DNA from: Solobacterium sp. UBA3691 | GTDB taxonomy: Bacteria > Bacillota_I > Bacilli_A > Erysipelotrichales > Erysipelotrichaceae | Assembly (NCBI GenBank): GCA_002372175.1 | Contig: DFIS01000028.1 | Span: 1-38,696, forward strand | DNA length: 38,696 bases | Reading direction: 5' to 3' | In this document: positions 16,206-24,801 of the stretch, piece by piece | Layout: every line of letters begins with the position of its first letter | Position numbering within the stretch: the stretch's first letter is position 1 | The notes under the pieces: generated by a model | What the model saw: only the letters and a program-made list of their open reading frames with translations | The model's database searches: none | Told to the model about the DNA's origin: nothing | Position numbers and translations under genes: made by a program

Positions 16206-17591
16206 ATGACCAGAAAACTGACTGTTGGTGCAGCCAAGCTCTGCATCTCACCCACACCGGACATGTTTCCGGTACCTGTCGCAATACCCAATGCGATGTA
16301 TGAAGAAGTAAAAGAGGGACAGGACCTGCATGTACGTGCAATCGTTGCGGATAACGGCGAGAAGCGTATTCTCTTCGTGGCGTTTGAGGCCGGCGGTGTA
16401 CCGTTCCCCGAGGAACTGCTCGGATATCTGAAGGAGAGCTATGGTTTTGAAGCGCAGGATGTGCTGTTAAGTGCGACACACTGCCACTCGATGCCGAGAA
16501 TCGACCATGGAAACAACCGCATGAAGTATCTGGATCCCGCAAGCCGTACCGATAATATGGGCAGATTTGCGACAATGGTGCTGCAGAAGGCGGTAGAGGC
16601 CGTCGGTCTTGCGTTAAAGACGATGAGACCTGCCAAGGTTGGCTACGGTGAGGGGAAGTCCTACCTGAATATCAACCGTGATCAGCTGTTCTATGAAGGA
16701 TACTGGATGCAGGGACAGAACTGGGAAGGACCCAGTGACAAGACCCTGGCCGTCGTAGAGTTCAAGGATGAACAGGATAATGTCATTGCGGCGATCCTGA
16801 ACTACGCATGTCATTCCATAACGAACTTCGTACAGAAGGACTTTGACGGCAAGTACAAGGTATCCGGTGACTTCCCGGCGGTATGCTGTGACTGGCTGGA
16901 GAGACACTTCGGCAGCGGTGCAGTCATTGCCTGGCAGTCCGGTGCTGCAGGAAACCAGAACCCGGTCATGGCCTTCGGCGGCAGAAGATATGACCTGCTT
17001 GGTACGAACTACTCCGACTTCTCTTCCGGTGCTGTCGGGGCTTCCTACATCAACTGTGTGACGATGGGTGAGCAGCACGCGATCGACGCCCTGAAAGCGA
17101 TGGAGAAGATCACGTTCTTTACCTCCGATCCGGAGATCAAAACGTATGATGGTCAGGTATGCTTCAAGGGACAGAAGTTCCCGGAGGGGATCGACAGAGC
17201 CAAGCACAGATGGATGGTCGACAACATTGCCCTGGGTCTTGACGGCTGGAAACCGGGTGAACCTCTGCATAAGGAACTGGCAGAGATGATCCCTACCGAT
17301 GACGAGATCCCGGCAAGAACACAGCTGATCGTTGTCGGTGATACGGCGTTCTACGGCTTCAATGCCGAGCTGTATAACGAGATCGGTGTACTGTGCAAGG
17401 AAATGTCTCCGTTCAAGCATACGATTGTCACAACACATACCGGTGTCAATGTCGGCTATATCCTGGATGATGCGTCCAAGGATCATAAGGTATTCCAGTA
17501 CTTCGGCAATATCCACCATGGCGAAAGCAACAAGATCGTTACCGACGGCATGATGGCACTGTTCAACAGATACTATAACGGCGAGGAGTAA
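16206..17591 (+). CDS. Neutral-ceramidase-like hydrolase, array copy 5 (subgroup B)
   Basis: 461 residues, AGGAGG 7 nt upstream. It belongs to subgroup B with copies 4 and 6: EVKEGQDLHVRAIVADNG loop, SGAAGNQNP at the nucleophile motif, and VGYILDDASKDHK near the end. The first metal motif is divergent, THCHSMPRI with Cys between the His residues. The following loop is rich in Arg and Asp (IDHGNNRMKYLDPASRTD). FNAELYNEIG supplies the Glu. It may therefore act on a differently charged substrate than copy 4. It lies after the attenuator, so it may be expressed less than the upstream genes. Confidence 0.83.
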   Translation: MTRKLTVGAAKLCISPTPDMFPVPVAIPNAMYEEVKEGQDLHVRAIVADNGEKRILFVAFEAGGVPFPEELLGYLKESYGFEAQDVLLSATHCHSMPRIDHGNNRMKYLDPASRTDNMGRFATMVLQKAVEAVGLALKTMRPAKVGYGEGKSYLNINRDQLFYEGYWMQGQNWEGPSDKTLAVVEFKDEQDNVIAAILNYACHSITNFVQKDFDGKYKVSGDFPAVCCDWLERHFGSGAVIAWQSGAAGNQNPVMAFGGRRYDLLGTNYSDFSSGAVGASYINCVTMGEQHAIDALKAMEKITFFTSDPEIKTYDGQVCFKGQKFPEGIDRAKHRWMVDNIALGLDGWKPGEPLHKELAEMIPTDDEIPARTQLIVVGDTAFYGFNAELYNEIGVLCKEMSPFKHTIVTTHTGVNVGYILDDASKDHKVFQYFGNIHHGESNKIVTDGMMALFNRYYNGEE

Positions 17592-17593
17592 AC

Positions 17594-18955
17594 ATGAGTA
17601 AGAAACTGAGAGTTGGTGCAGCAAAGATCGATATATCTCCTGTAGAGGGAATGTTACCTCTGCAGCAGCCCTTTACGGGAGGGTACTACGAAGAGGTAAG
17701 GAAGGGTGAGGAGCTCCATGCCAGAGCAGTTGTCGTCGATAACGGCGAAGAGCTGTTCCTGTTTGAGGGCTTCGAACTGGGCAATGTACCGCTGTCTGAC
17801 AAGCTGCGTCCGATGATCGAAGAGACGTATGGAATCAAGCAGGAGAACATGTTACTGTGGGGTACACACAACCACAGTGCACCGGCTTTGGCGGGACACA
17901 ACAACAGAGCCAGTACGGCTCAGGTCGCATCGGCACCTACCGAGGAGAGGCTCCGCTGGACTGAACATGTGATGAAGGCAAGCGTGGAAGTGATCGGACA
18001 GGCAATGGAAAACATGCGTCCTGCCAGGTACGGTTACGGAGAAGGCAAGTGCTTCATCAATGTCAACAGAGATGAACTGTTCCCGGATGGTTACTGGATG
18101 CAGGGCGAGAACTTTGAGGGTCATTCCCCCAAGACCATGAGTGTACTGAAGTTCGTGGATGAAGAGGGTAACCTGATCGCCGCGATCTCCAACTATGCAG
18201 TCCACTCCAACATGTCATTCTGTGCGCTCGACGAAGACGGTAAGATGAAGGTCACATGCGACTTCCCGGGCATCTGTTCGGCATATGTTGAGCAGCAGTA
18301 TCCCGGTGCTGTCGTTGTCTGGTCAGCAGGTGCTGCCGGCAACCAGAATCCTCTGAATATGCCCGGATATGTCATGTATGATGAATACAGACAGATGTAT
18401 CATAAGCATCTGCCGAATGGTTCCGCATACATGCTGGCACAGTCAACGGGACTGAAAGCAGCCCAGGATGTGATCCGTACGATCGAAGGGATCTGCACAT
18501 ACAAGGACCATGCCGAGATCAGGGCAGTCCGCGATGAGATCAGCTTCCCGGTACAGAAGTATCCGGATGGCATTGACCGTGCATACCACCGGAAGATGGT
18601 GGATAACTTCCACATCGTGCCGGGTGTAAAGAGTGAGAAGAAGCTGGCAGAGACAACACTGAGCGGAGAATGGGCACCTGCCAATGCCCAGGTCATCCTG
18701 TTCGGCGATATCGCGTTCTTCGGCCTTGGTGCGGAGCTGTACAGTGAGATCGGTGCTCTGTGCAAAGCCTGCTCACCGTACAACCACACGGTCATCGTCA
18801 CATATACCGGCAATCCGTGGGTAGGTTACCTGCTGGATAACGCTTCTACAGGCAAGAAGGTATTCCAGTCATACGGTCTGATCAAGGAAGGTCAGAACGA
18901 TGAACTCGTTGTCAGGGGTATGCTGGGACTCTTTGACAAGGTAATGAACGACTGA
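17594..18955 (+). CDS. Neutral-ceramidase-like hydrolase, array copy 6 (subgroup B)
   Basis: 453 residues and last gene of the operon; its ATG lies 3 nt after the copy 5 stop with GAGGAG inside the end of copy 5. Subgroup B traits: EVRKGEELHARAVVVDNG, GTHNHSAPA with both His, NYAVHSNMSF, SAGAAGNQNP (Asn for the ceramidase Ser), GLGAELYSEIG, and WVGYLLDNAS. The copy 5/6 pair mirrors copy 4, whereas copies 1-3 form subgroup A. A strong terminator follows 18 nt downstream. Confidence 0.83.
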   Translation: MSKKLRVGAAKIDISPVEGMLPLQQPFTGGYYEEVRKGEELHARAVVVDNGEELFLFEGFELGNVPLSDKLRPMIEETYGIKQENMLLWGTHNHSAPALAGHNNRASTAQVASAPTEERLRWTEHVMKASVEVIGQAMENMRPARYGYGEGKCFINVNRDELFPDGYWMQGENFEGHSPKTMSVLKFVDEEGNLIAAISNYAVHSNMSFCALDEDGKMKVTCDFPGICSAYVEQQYPGAVVVWSAGAAGNQNPLNMPGYVMYDEYRQMYHKHLPNGSAYMLAQSTGLKAAQDVIRTIEGICTYKDHAEIRAVRDEISFPVQKYPDGIDRAYHRKMVDNFHIVPGVKSEKKLAETTLSGEWAPANAQVILFGDIAFFGLGAELYSEIGALCKACSPYNHTVIVTYTGNPWVGYLLDNASTGKKVFQSYGLIKEGQNDELVVRGMLGLFDKVMND

Positions 18956-18972
18956 AACTGAAAGTACATGGA

Positions 18973-18999
18973 GGTACGGCAGGAATGCTGTACCTTTTT
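18973..18999 (+). terminator. Rho-independent terminator of the hydrolase operon
   Basis: GGTACGGCA (18973-18981) pairs with TGCTGTACC (18986-18994) with one G-U pair, GGAA loop, then five T residues. This closes the 13-gene operon. Confidence 0.92.
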
Positions 19000-19051
19000 C
19001 TGTGCATGAGGATCACGGCAGTGATATGATTCTGATACGGTAAGTAAGTAT

Positions 19052-20239
19052 ATGGAGAATGTACTAATCCTGGGGGAGAAAGCCTGTTATCTGAAAGTGA
19101 CGGATCGGATCCGGTGTTTTGAGCGTGCCGGCGATATCCGGGTGTGCGGCATATATCTTTCTGAGAACGATATGTCCGGGCAGTATCCGTACGTGACGGC
19201 AGCTGACAGGGAAGACATATCCTGCATCCTGTGGTGTGCGAAGAGAGTACCGGAAGATATGCCGGAGAGAGACAGAGAGAAGCTGGTGCCTGCAGAACTG
19301 CTGGAGCTGCCTGGCTTTACGTTTACCCGGTATATGGCACTTGTGCGCAGCCGGTTGACGATCCTCTGCAATGTCTGCTGGGGAGGGATCACAAGCCACT
19401 ATTTCCGCCTGCCGTTTCTCTCACCGACCGTGAATATGTTTATTCCGGAGGATGCGTATATCAGGTTTCTGGAAGAACTGCCGCAGCTGCTGGCAAAGGA
19501 GCCTGTATACCGGGAAGATGCGTACAGTGAGGATGAACATCACATGTATCCTGTACTGGATCTTGACGGTATCTCCCTGCACATGAATCATGCGTACAGG
19601 AAGGAAGATGCTCTGGCGGCCTGGAACCGCAGGCGTGCAAGAGTAAACCCGGGAAATATTCTGGCGGTGATGATCACGGACTCAGTGTCAGAGGCACGGA
19701 GGTTTGAAGAACTGCCGTATGAGAAGAAGGTATGCTTTGTGCCGTTTGAGACTGATCTTCCGCACAGCTTTACCGTGGACAGCACAAGATCGGATCTGAT
19801 CGAACACATGAATACGATGGCTGCCGGATATCACTGTATCTATGATCCGTGGATCCTGCTGGAAGAAGGCAAAGCAGTACGTATGCCCGTAACAGATGAT
19901 ACCGAAGACAACTCACGAACACCGTACATCCTGATCTACGGGGCAGCTCTGTTAGGCAGGAAGGCATATGACAGAGTTGTACAGAATGCTGCAGAGCGTC
20001 TGCTGGGCTTTGCGGTATCGGCGATGGCAGGCAATCCGCAGATGATCGAAAGCTGTCCCGTGCGGGATATCTCATCATGGACCGGATACCTGAAACAGAA
20101 GGGTATCCCCCTGCAGGATGTAACGGTGATCATGGCTCTGCACCCGCAGTACTACCATGAAGTAGAGAATAAACTGAAACAGGAAGGTATAACGAACGTC
20201 ATTCCTCTGGAAGAGACAGCGTGGTATCTGACCAGGTAA
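19052..20239 (+). CDS. DUF1919-type polysaccharide-associated protein
   Basis: 395 residues with three parts. Residues 1-~95 (start VLILGEKACYLKV) look like a Rossmann-like nucleotide-binding fold. Residues ~100-265 resemble DUF1919: LTILCNVCWGGITSHYFRLP, then MFIPEDAYIRFLEELPQLL, YPVLDLDGISLHMNH, and EDALAAWNRRRARVN. The C-terminal ~100 residues start PYILIYGAALLGRKAYDRV, another Rossmann-like unit of the type seen in sugar-nucleotide/EPS proteins. DUF1919 genes are found in capsule and exopolysaccharide loci, so a role in surface glycan synthesis is likely but unproven; no other such gene is nearby. It stands alone between two terminators. Its ribosome site is weak and a TATGAT box lies at 19025-19030. 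Confidence 0.6.
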   Translation: MENVLILGEKACYLKVTDRIRCFERAGDIRVCGIYLSENDMSGQYPYVTAADREDISCILWCAKRVPEDMPERDREKLVPAELLELPGFTFTRYMALVRSRLTILCNVCWGGITSHYFRLPFLSPTVNMFIPEDAYIRFLEELPQLLAKEPVYREDAYSEDEHHMYPVLDLDGISLHMNHAYRKEDALAAWNRRRARVNPGNILAVMITDSVSEARRFEELPYEKKVCFVPFETDLPHSFTVDSTRSDLIEHMNTMAAGYHCIYDPWILLEEGKAVRMPVTDDTEDNSRTPYILIYGAALLGRKAYDRVVQNAAERLLGFAVSAMAGNPQMIESCPVRDISSWTGYLKQKGIPLQDVTVIMALHPQYYHEVENKLKQEGITNVIPLEETAWYLTR

Positions 20240-20245
20240 TATGAA

Positions 20246-20268
20246 AAAGCTCTGGGATCCAGAGCTTT
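20246..20268. terminator. Terminator between convergent genes
   Basis: AAAGCTCTGG (20246-20255) pairs with CCAGAGCTTT (20259-20268) around a 3-nt loop. On the minus strand it is followed by TTTTT, so it mainly serves the ADP-ribosyltransferase gene; it can also stop plus-strand transcription out of the DUF1919 gene. Confidence 0.85.
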
Positions 20269-20276
20269 CCAGTATT

Positions 20277-21044
20277 CTACAGTGCTTTGTGTGCAAGCAG
20301 CCTGCTGCAGAAGTATTCCTTCCACTGTATGGCTTTCTGTACGTCTTTACTGTCCGGTTCTTTTCCGGTATTCAGATCGGCGCATACACGCATCAGGGCT
20401 TCATTTCCGTATTCTACCGGAGACAGATCTTCGGTATACTCCGCGATGCCGGTGATCTCAGCGATGCAGGAGACAGCAGGTTCCCTTCCTTCGGCATCTG
20501 TGATCTCCCGTTCCTCCCTGCTCAGGGGCTTTTCTGTGATCTGCAGTATCAGTCCCGGGGGTAACAGGATCTCCTGCTCATCTTCCTTCAGGTAATTGTC
20601 CTGTAATACTTCCTTGTAGGTGAAACAGGGGATACCGGCAGGGATGTGGAATTCCATCAGGGCTATGCCGATCCTGTCTCCGTAGGCTTTGAGGAAACCG
20701 CCGGAGGATGTGGAGGTAAAGGACAGCGTCTTCCCGGCTTTTTTTGTCTGCAGGTAATCTGCGTAGCGTTCTACACGCCAGGTGATGCGTGACTTTGAAA
20801 GATCGGAAGCACGGAAGGCATCGAGAATATCTCTGCACAGTGTGTAGAGTCTTTCAGGGTCTTCGTAGACAGCCGGGTTCAGATACTTGCCTTCGGCTGC
20901 TCTTCGTCTTTCCGTATCGATGCCGTCAAAGAACAGAGAATTCAGAGTGACATACGCCTTGGGATCTCCCCAGAACGGATCATCCCCCTGTACATCTCCC
21001 TCGTAGTACCTGACGGCCTTTTCCTGTGCCGGTGTGAGCTTCAT
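20277..21044 (-). CDS. Putative mono-ADP-ribosyltransferase (R-S-E class)
   Basis: 255 residues without signal peptide or membrane segment. The order of motifs fits clostridial-type ADP-ribosyltransferases: Arg90 in ITWRVERY, the STS motif in SFTSTSSGGF (Ser111-Thr112-Ser113), and ExE in EDEQEILLPPG (Glu156, Glu158) followed by a hydrophobic strand. ExE is associated with Arg-directed transfer. Such enzymes move ADP-ribose from NAD to a protein side chain. The target is unknown; without an export signal it may act inside the cell, be exported by an unseen system, or belong to a defence or toxin module. Its ATG overlaps by 1 nt the stop of the zinc-ribbon membrane gene, so the two are co-translated. 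The assignment rests on motif order alone. Confidence 0.6.
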   Translation of the reverse strand: MKLTPAQEKAVRYYEGDVQGDDPFWGDPKAYVTLNSLFFDGIDTERRRAAEGKYLNPAVYEDPERLYTLCRDILDAFRASDLSKSRITWRVERYADYLQTKKAGKTLSFTSTSSGGFLKAYGDRIGIALMEFHIPAGIPCFTYKEVLQDNYLKEDEQEILLPPGLILQITEKPLSREEREITDAEGREPAVSCIAEITGIAEYTEDLSPVEYGNEALMRVCADLNTGKEPDSKDVQKAIQWKEYFCSRLLAHKAL

Positions 21045-22381
21045 TATCTGACACGTACACCGCGGTATGTGGCGTCGATATGCACGTGGTTCACAATGTA
21101 CTTCTTAAAGCGTATATATGCCCAGGGACTGTAGATGCCGCAGGTGATCATCGTAAGCAGGAAACAGATGATATATGTCGCAAACAGGCCGCCGCCGGTT
21201 CCGTCATAGAACAGTCTGTCGCCTTCGATGACCGTGCTCTTGTTCAGCCACTTCTGGATCATCGTTGCACACCAGGGGTATGCCAGACCGCATGTACATG
21301 CACACAGGATATAGGTCAGGACACCGTAGCCGATATATTCAAACGTATTGCCGTCGAAGAAGGAAGCCATGTATTCATTGCCTTCCGGAAGATCCATACC
21401 AACATAGGTCGTATGTTTGGCAAGCCACTTCTGCAGGTCGACATACGCAAAGAATGAGTAGATGCCGCAGGTGATGATCGTTAACAGGAACCACTTCAGC
21501 CAGAGTCCGAACAGCTGCAGGGCTGTACCGTTGAAGCTCAGACGTCTGCCTTCAATGACTGTATGGGATTTCTCCCATTTCTGGAAGCGTACGATACCCC
21601 AGGGCAGAGCCAGACCGCAGGTGAATATTGTCAGTAATACCAGGATCACGATATAGCCCAGACACTCTATGCCGGAGCCGTCAAAGTGCGAATCCAGAGA
21701 GTCGATCTCAGGGGTCTCTTCATATTTCGGGATATTGACGTCGGTATACTGTGCAGGGTCGATCGTTTCGGTCTTCCTGTAGGCTTCGCGGATGTAGTCA
21801 AGATCACCCTGCAGATCAAATGTGCCGTGCAGGCCTGTTTTACGGATGAATACCTTCAGGAACAGGTCAAAGCCCGGGACCATTGCCGCAAGTGCGAGCA
21901 ATGCGAAGATCGTGCCGTGTCGGGACAGCAGGGTAGCGATAAACACCAGCAGGGCTGTGCCGGCAGCGATCCCGGGGATCGTTTTCTCTTTATAGCGTTC
22001 GGTAAAGATCAGATAGCCAAGACCCAGCAGTTCAGCCAGGGACAGGATGCGTACGATCCAGATGACCGTACTGCGCGCAAAGATCATCGGTCTGATCAGT
22101 CTGTAGGTGATCAGGCCCAGAACGTTGGATACAGCGTTGATCATCAGCGGCAGTAACAGCAGGAAGCCGACGATGCCCGCAAGCATCTCAACGATCTGTA
22201 CGAGATCCAGGGTATTCTCACCGACCCTGAAGGTAATACCGGATCTTACCGGTTCATTGATGGATACCGGTTCTTCTGCCGGTTCCTCAGGCTTAACGAG
22301 ATCAGGATGTGTGGGTGCACCGCAGAACGGGCAGAACATTGCCTCATCCGTGATCTTTTTTCCGCAGTTTGTACAATACAT
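21044..22381 (-). CDS. Zinc-ribbon multi-span membrane protein, DUF898 (YjgN-like)
   Basis: 445 residues. The N-terminus has an MYCTNCGKKI...FCPFCG zinc ribbon (Cys3, Cys6, Cys17, Cys20). A hydrophobic region follows, then two or three repeated units of the DUF898 type: YIVILVLLTIFTCGLALPWG, LFGLWLKWFLLTIITCGIYS, and the later TYILCACTCGLAYPW and IICFLLTMITCGIYSPWAY. Each unit ends in a Gly-Leu/Ile-Tyr/Ala-x-Pro-Trp-type turn. It probably sits in the cytoplasmic membrane; function unknown. GGAGGGG stands 7 nt before the ATG. It is the middle gene of the minus-strand set DUF2752, this gene, and the ADP-ribosyltransferase. Confidence 0.8.
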   Translation of the reverse strand: MYCTNCGKKITDEAMFCPFCGAPTHPDLVKPEEPAEEPVSINEPVRSGITFRVGENTLDLVQIVEMLAGIVGFLLLLPLMINAVSNVLGLITYRLIRPMIFARSTVIWIVRILSLAELLGLGYLIFTERYKEKTIPGIAAGTALLVFIATLLSRHGTIFALLALAAMVPGFDLFLKVFIRKTGLHGTFDLQGDLDYIREAYRKTETIDPAQYTDVNIPKYEETPEIDSLDSHFDGSGIECLGYIVILVLLTIFTCGLALPWGIVRFQKWEKSHTVIEGRRLSFNGTALQLFGLWLKWFLLTIITCGIYSFFAYVDLQKWLAKHTTYVGMDLPEGNEYMASFFDGNTFEYIGYGVLTYILCACTCGLAYPWCATMIQKWLNKSTVIEGDRLFYDGTGGGLFATYIICFLLTMITCGIYSPWAYIRFKKYIVNHVHIDATYRGVRVR

Positions 22382-22396
22382 GGTTTTCCCCTCCAG

Positions 22397-22777
22397 TCAG
22401 AGATTGCGGTAAACAGCGAAAAGGACGGCGGTGATCAGGACGATGCACAACATGATGATCTCGAAGATCGTAAAGTCGGTCTTTCCGCTGTGAATATATC
22501 TCTCGGCACGGTAAAGCGCGTATATCCCTGCCGGCCCCAGTAATACCATGACCAGGGGATTGGCATGATACGCACCCGCAAAGTCCAGATGCGAGAGACA
22601 GATAAACATATGTGTGATACCACAGCCGGGACACAGATGCCCGGTTAACAGGCGAAAGACACAGGGGATCGAAAACCCTGTAAAGATATGCAGAAGATAG
22701 TAGAGAATACCCAGGATGAGGATCTCGGCAGCACTTCTGTATATATGATCTCTGCGTCTGCGAACTGTGGTATGCAT
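22397..22777 (-). CDS. DUF2752 small membrane protein
   Basis: 126 residues with three predicted membrane segments. The family motif HLCPGCGITHMF (CPGCG) is at about residues 47-58, and NPLVM near 76-80. DUF2752 proteins are widespread and of unknown function. The stop is 16 nt upstream of the zinc-ribbon gene start, so both are in one transcript. AGGA lies just before the ATG. An alternative ATG at 22781 opens another frame without homology. Confidence 0.75.
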   Translation of the reverse strand: MHTTVRRRRDHIYRSAAEILILGILYYLLHIFTGFSIPCVFRLLTGHLCPGCGITHMFICLSHLDFAGAYHANPLVMVLLGPAGIYALYRAERYIHSGKTDFTIFEIIMLCIVLITAVLFAVYRNL

Positions 22778-22861
22778 ACATTCCTATTGTACATGAGTTG
22801 ATCGGGGATTGGGCAGGGGAGTGATTAAGATTTCATATATACTGCATTAATCTAAAGGATA

Positions 22862-22884
22862 TATAATAAAACCTGATAGAGGGA
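22862..22884 (+). promoter_or_regulatory. Promoter -10 and ribosome site of the CARF gene
   Basis: TATAAT at 22862-22867 and GAGGG at 22879-22883, which sits 7 nt before the ATG at 22891. The -35 region is poor (ATACTG). The 22778-22861 stretch also has to hold the promoter of the divergent DUF2752 operon; no clear box was found for it. Confidence 0.5.
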
Positions 22885-22890
22885 ATGCAT

Positions 22891-24741
22891 ATGACAGTAA
22901 GAAAACATCGTTCAGCTGTCCTTACCTTTCTCGGACAGTACAGAAGTCAGCTGGGTATCAGTTACTACACATGCGAAGGAGAAGAAGACCGTATTCTGGG
23001 GGTGCAGATCAGTGAGGCACCGATCAAATACCTTCTTAAATACGCGCAGAAGAACGGTAATGATATCACCGATGTTGTCTGTGTGCTGACCAGGGAGATC
23101 ACTGATGCTGAACTGTCGGCACTGAAGGGAAGAGTCAATAATACATATGACCGGTATTTCCGAAGCAGTATCATATATCCGTACTGCGGCGAGGGTCTGA
23201 AACGGGGCGGTGAGATCGTTGAAGAGGGTCTTCACTATCCGATCTTTCCGCGTGTGCATTTCATTGACTGGGATCCTGCGAATGGATCTCCCGAGCAGCT
23301 GCTGAAGAATATCGGGGATGCCCTGGATATCGGACATGCGGATGGTCTTGATCTCTATGCGGACCAGACCGCAACGGGCAGAGAATCCATATATCTGATG
23401 CCCCTGATCCTGCAGTATCTGGAGATGGCAGGAGGCAGACTGCGCAAAGCTGTCTATGCGGATATCAACCAGAAGACGATCCGGGTGATCCGTACCGGGA
23501 CGGAGCTGTTGCCTCTGCAGGAGGCTGCCGGAGAGTTCCTGCTCAGCGGACACTGTACAAAGCTGAAAACTATTGTCAAAGATCTGCCGGAGGGCAATGA
23601 TAAGACGGCTCTTGAGAAGCTGATCACGTTTGCGGATACACTGGCAATGAATGATACGGCACATCTTTCGGCGGTGATCAGGGAACTGGCGGAAGCCTTC
23701 CGTGAAGTCAGTGATGACAGTTCTCTGCTCAGTCAGACCGTAACCCTGCTGAAGGAGAAGCTGGAACCGGAGAGATTCCTGGACGAGGATAGGATCAACT
23801 GGCATGAGGTCGTGAAGTGGTGTGTCGATCATCAGCTGACCCAGCAGGCAGTTGTCCTGTTCGTGGAGAAGATGCCTTCCTACTGGTTTGACAGAAAGCT
23901 GATCCCCGATGATGTGATCTTCTTTGACGAAGACGGGAAGATCGATGCATATGAAGGAACACTGTTAAGTGCACCGCATAACTCCGACCGGGAGACCGAG
24001 GTCTTCTATGGACCTCTCTATGACAGGATCGCGCAGGGCCTGATGATCCACAAGTATGTCAGAAGACTGCGGGAGATCGGTGAGAATATCCAGGAGCCGG
24101 CAGAGAAGCTGCAGGTCATGAAGCACCGGATCGCCAATACGATCTCTTCCTCAGGCGATGAGAAGCTTGTCGATATCCTGACCAAGATCCAGAACACATA
24201 CAGAGGCTTTGAGGAGTTCGGCAGCTATGAAGACAGCTATGGCACGGTCTACGGCAAGACTGCCTCGGCCGTGATCGATCAGTGTATCTCCGGCAGAAAT
24301 CTGGCGGTGATCCACCGTCTCTGCTATGACAACCATGATGCATATCTGGATATCCCGAGAAATGTTTCCGGGGATAACAGGCGTACATATTCAAAGAAGG
24401 AATATGCCCTGGAGGTACTTAGTGTCAAAGAGACGGATAATACGTCCAAGGCACAGCATCTGAACCGTGAACAGATCACGGAGATCATGAATATCGAGAA
24501 CAGAGGGAAGCTTCTTGAAGTCATGAAGTATTATCTGGCACTGAAGATGGTGCGCAATCGTCTGAACTATGCCTGTGAGAAGGAACTCAGTGAGGATGAG
24601 GAGAATACGATCGCATCTCTGAAGGGATCCTTCGGACTGCAGGTGGGCTTTGACCACGACAGTGTGGAAAGACTGCTCAGGGAAGGACTTGCGGCAGGGT
24701 ATTGTGAGAAGTGTGTACCTGCCGAAGAGACGGAAGAGTAA
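22891..24741 (+). CDS. Orphan CARF-domain protein with degenerate HEPN motif (TM1812/Csm6-like)
   Basis: 616 residues. The ATG at 22891 was chosen over 22885, because GAGGG ends directly against the latter. The N-terminal ~240 residues look like a CARF sensor fold: strand AVLTFLGQY, then DVVCVLTREIT, and the ligand loop DQTATGRESIYLMPL (Asp158-Arg164), close to the DxTHGxR loop of CRISPR TM1812-type proteins. These domains bind cyclic oligoadenylate. The C-terminus carries YYLALKMVRNRLNYA: Arg555, Asn556 and Tyr560 match a HEPN RNase RNxxxH motif in which His is replaced by Tyr. RNase activity is therefore doubtful. No cas gene or CRISPR array is in the window, so it may be a solitary sensor, a decoy or a type III accessory encoded away from its locus. 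It has its own promoter and terminator. Confidence 0.65.
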   Translation: MTVRKHRSAVLTFLGQYRSQLGISYYTCEGEEDRILGVQISEAPIKYLLKYAQKNGNDITDVVCVLTREITDAELSALKGRVNNTYDRYFRSSIIYPYCGEGLKRGGEIVEEGLHYPIFPRVHFIDWDPANGSPEQLLKNIGDALDIGHADGLDLYADQTATGRESIYLMPLILQYLEMAGGRLRKAVYADINQKTIRVIRTGTELLPLQEAAGEFLLSGHCTKLKTIVKDLPEGNDKTALEKLITFADTLAMNDTAHLSAVIRELAEAFREVSDDSSLLSQTVTLLKEKLEPERFLDEDRINWHEVVKWCVDHQLTQQAVVLFVEKMPSYWFDRKLIPDDVIFFDEDGKIDAYEGTLLSAPHNSDRETEVFYGPLYDRIAQGLMIHKYVRRLREIGENIQEPAEKLQVMKHRIANTISSSGDEKLVDILTKIQNTYRGFEEFGSYEDSYGTVYGKTASAVIDQCISGRNLAVIHRLCYDNHDAYLDIPRNVSGDNRRTYSKKEYALEVLSVKETDNTSKAQHLNREQITEIMNIENRGKLLEVMKYYLALKMVRNRLNYACEKELSEDEENTIASLKGSFGLQVGFDHDSVERLLREGLAAGYCEKCVPAEETEE

Positions 24742-24753
24742 CTGTATGAACAA

Positions 24754-24781
24754 ATGAAAAGCCTCCGCGGAGGCTTTTCAT
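24754..24781. terminator. Bidirectional terminator between convergent genes
   Basis: A perfect 28-nt palindrome with GAAAAGCCTCCG / CGGAGGCTTTTC arms centred at 24767/24768. The T residues within the arms serve both the CARF gene and the dehydrogenase gene. Confidence 0.9.
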
Positions 24782-24801
24782 GTTGCGTGTATATACGTGG
24801 A

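Noticed and set aside
22891..24741. A CRISPR locus around the CARF gene
   Set aside because: No repeat-spacer array or cas gene was seen in the window; only the CARF-like protein is present.
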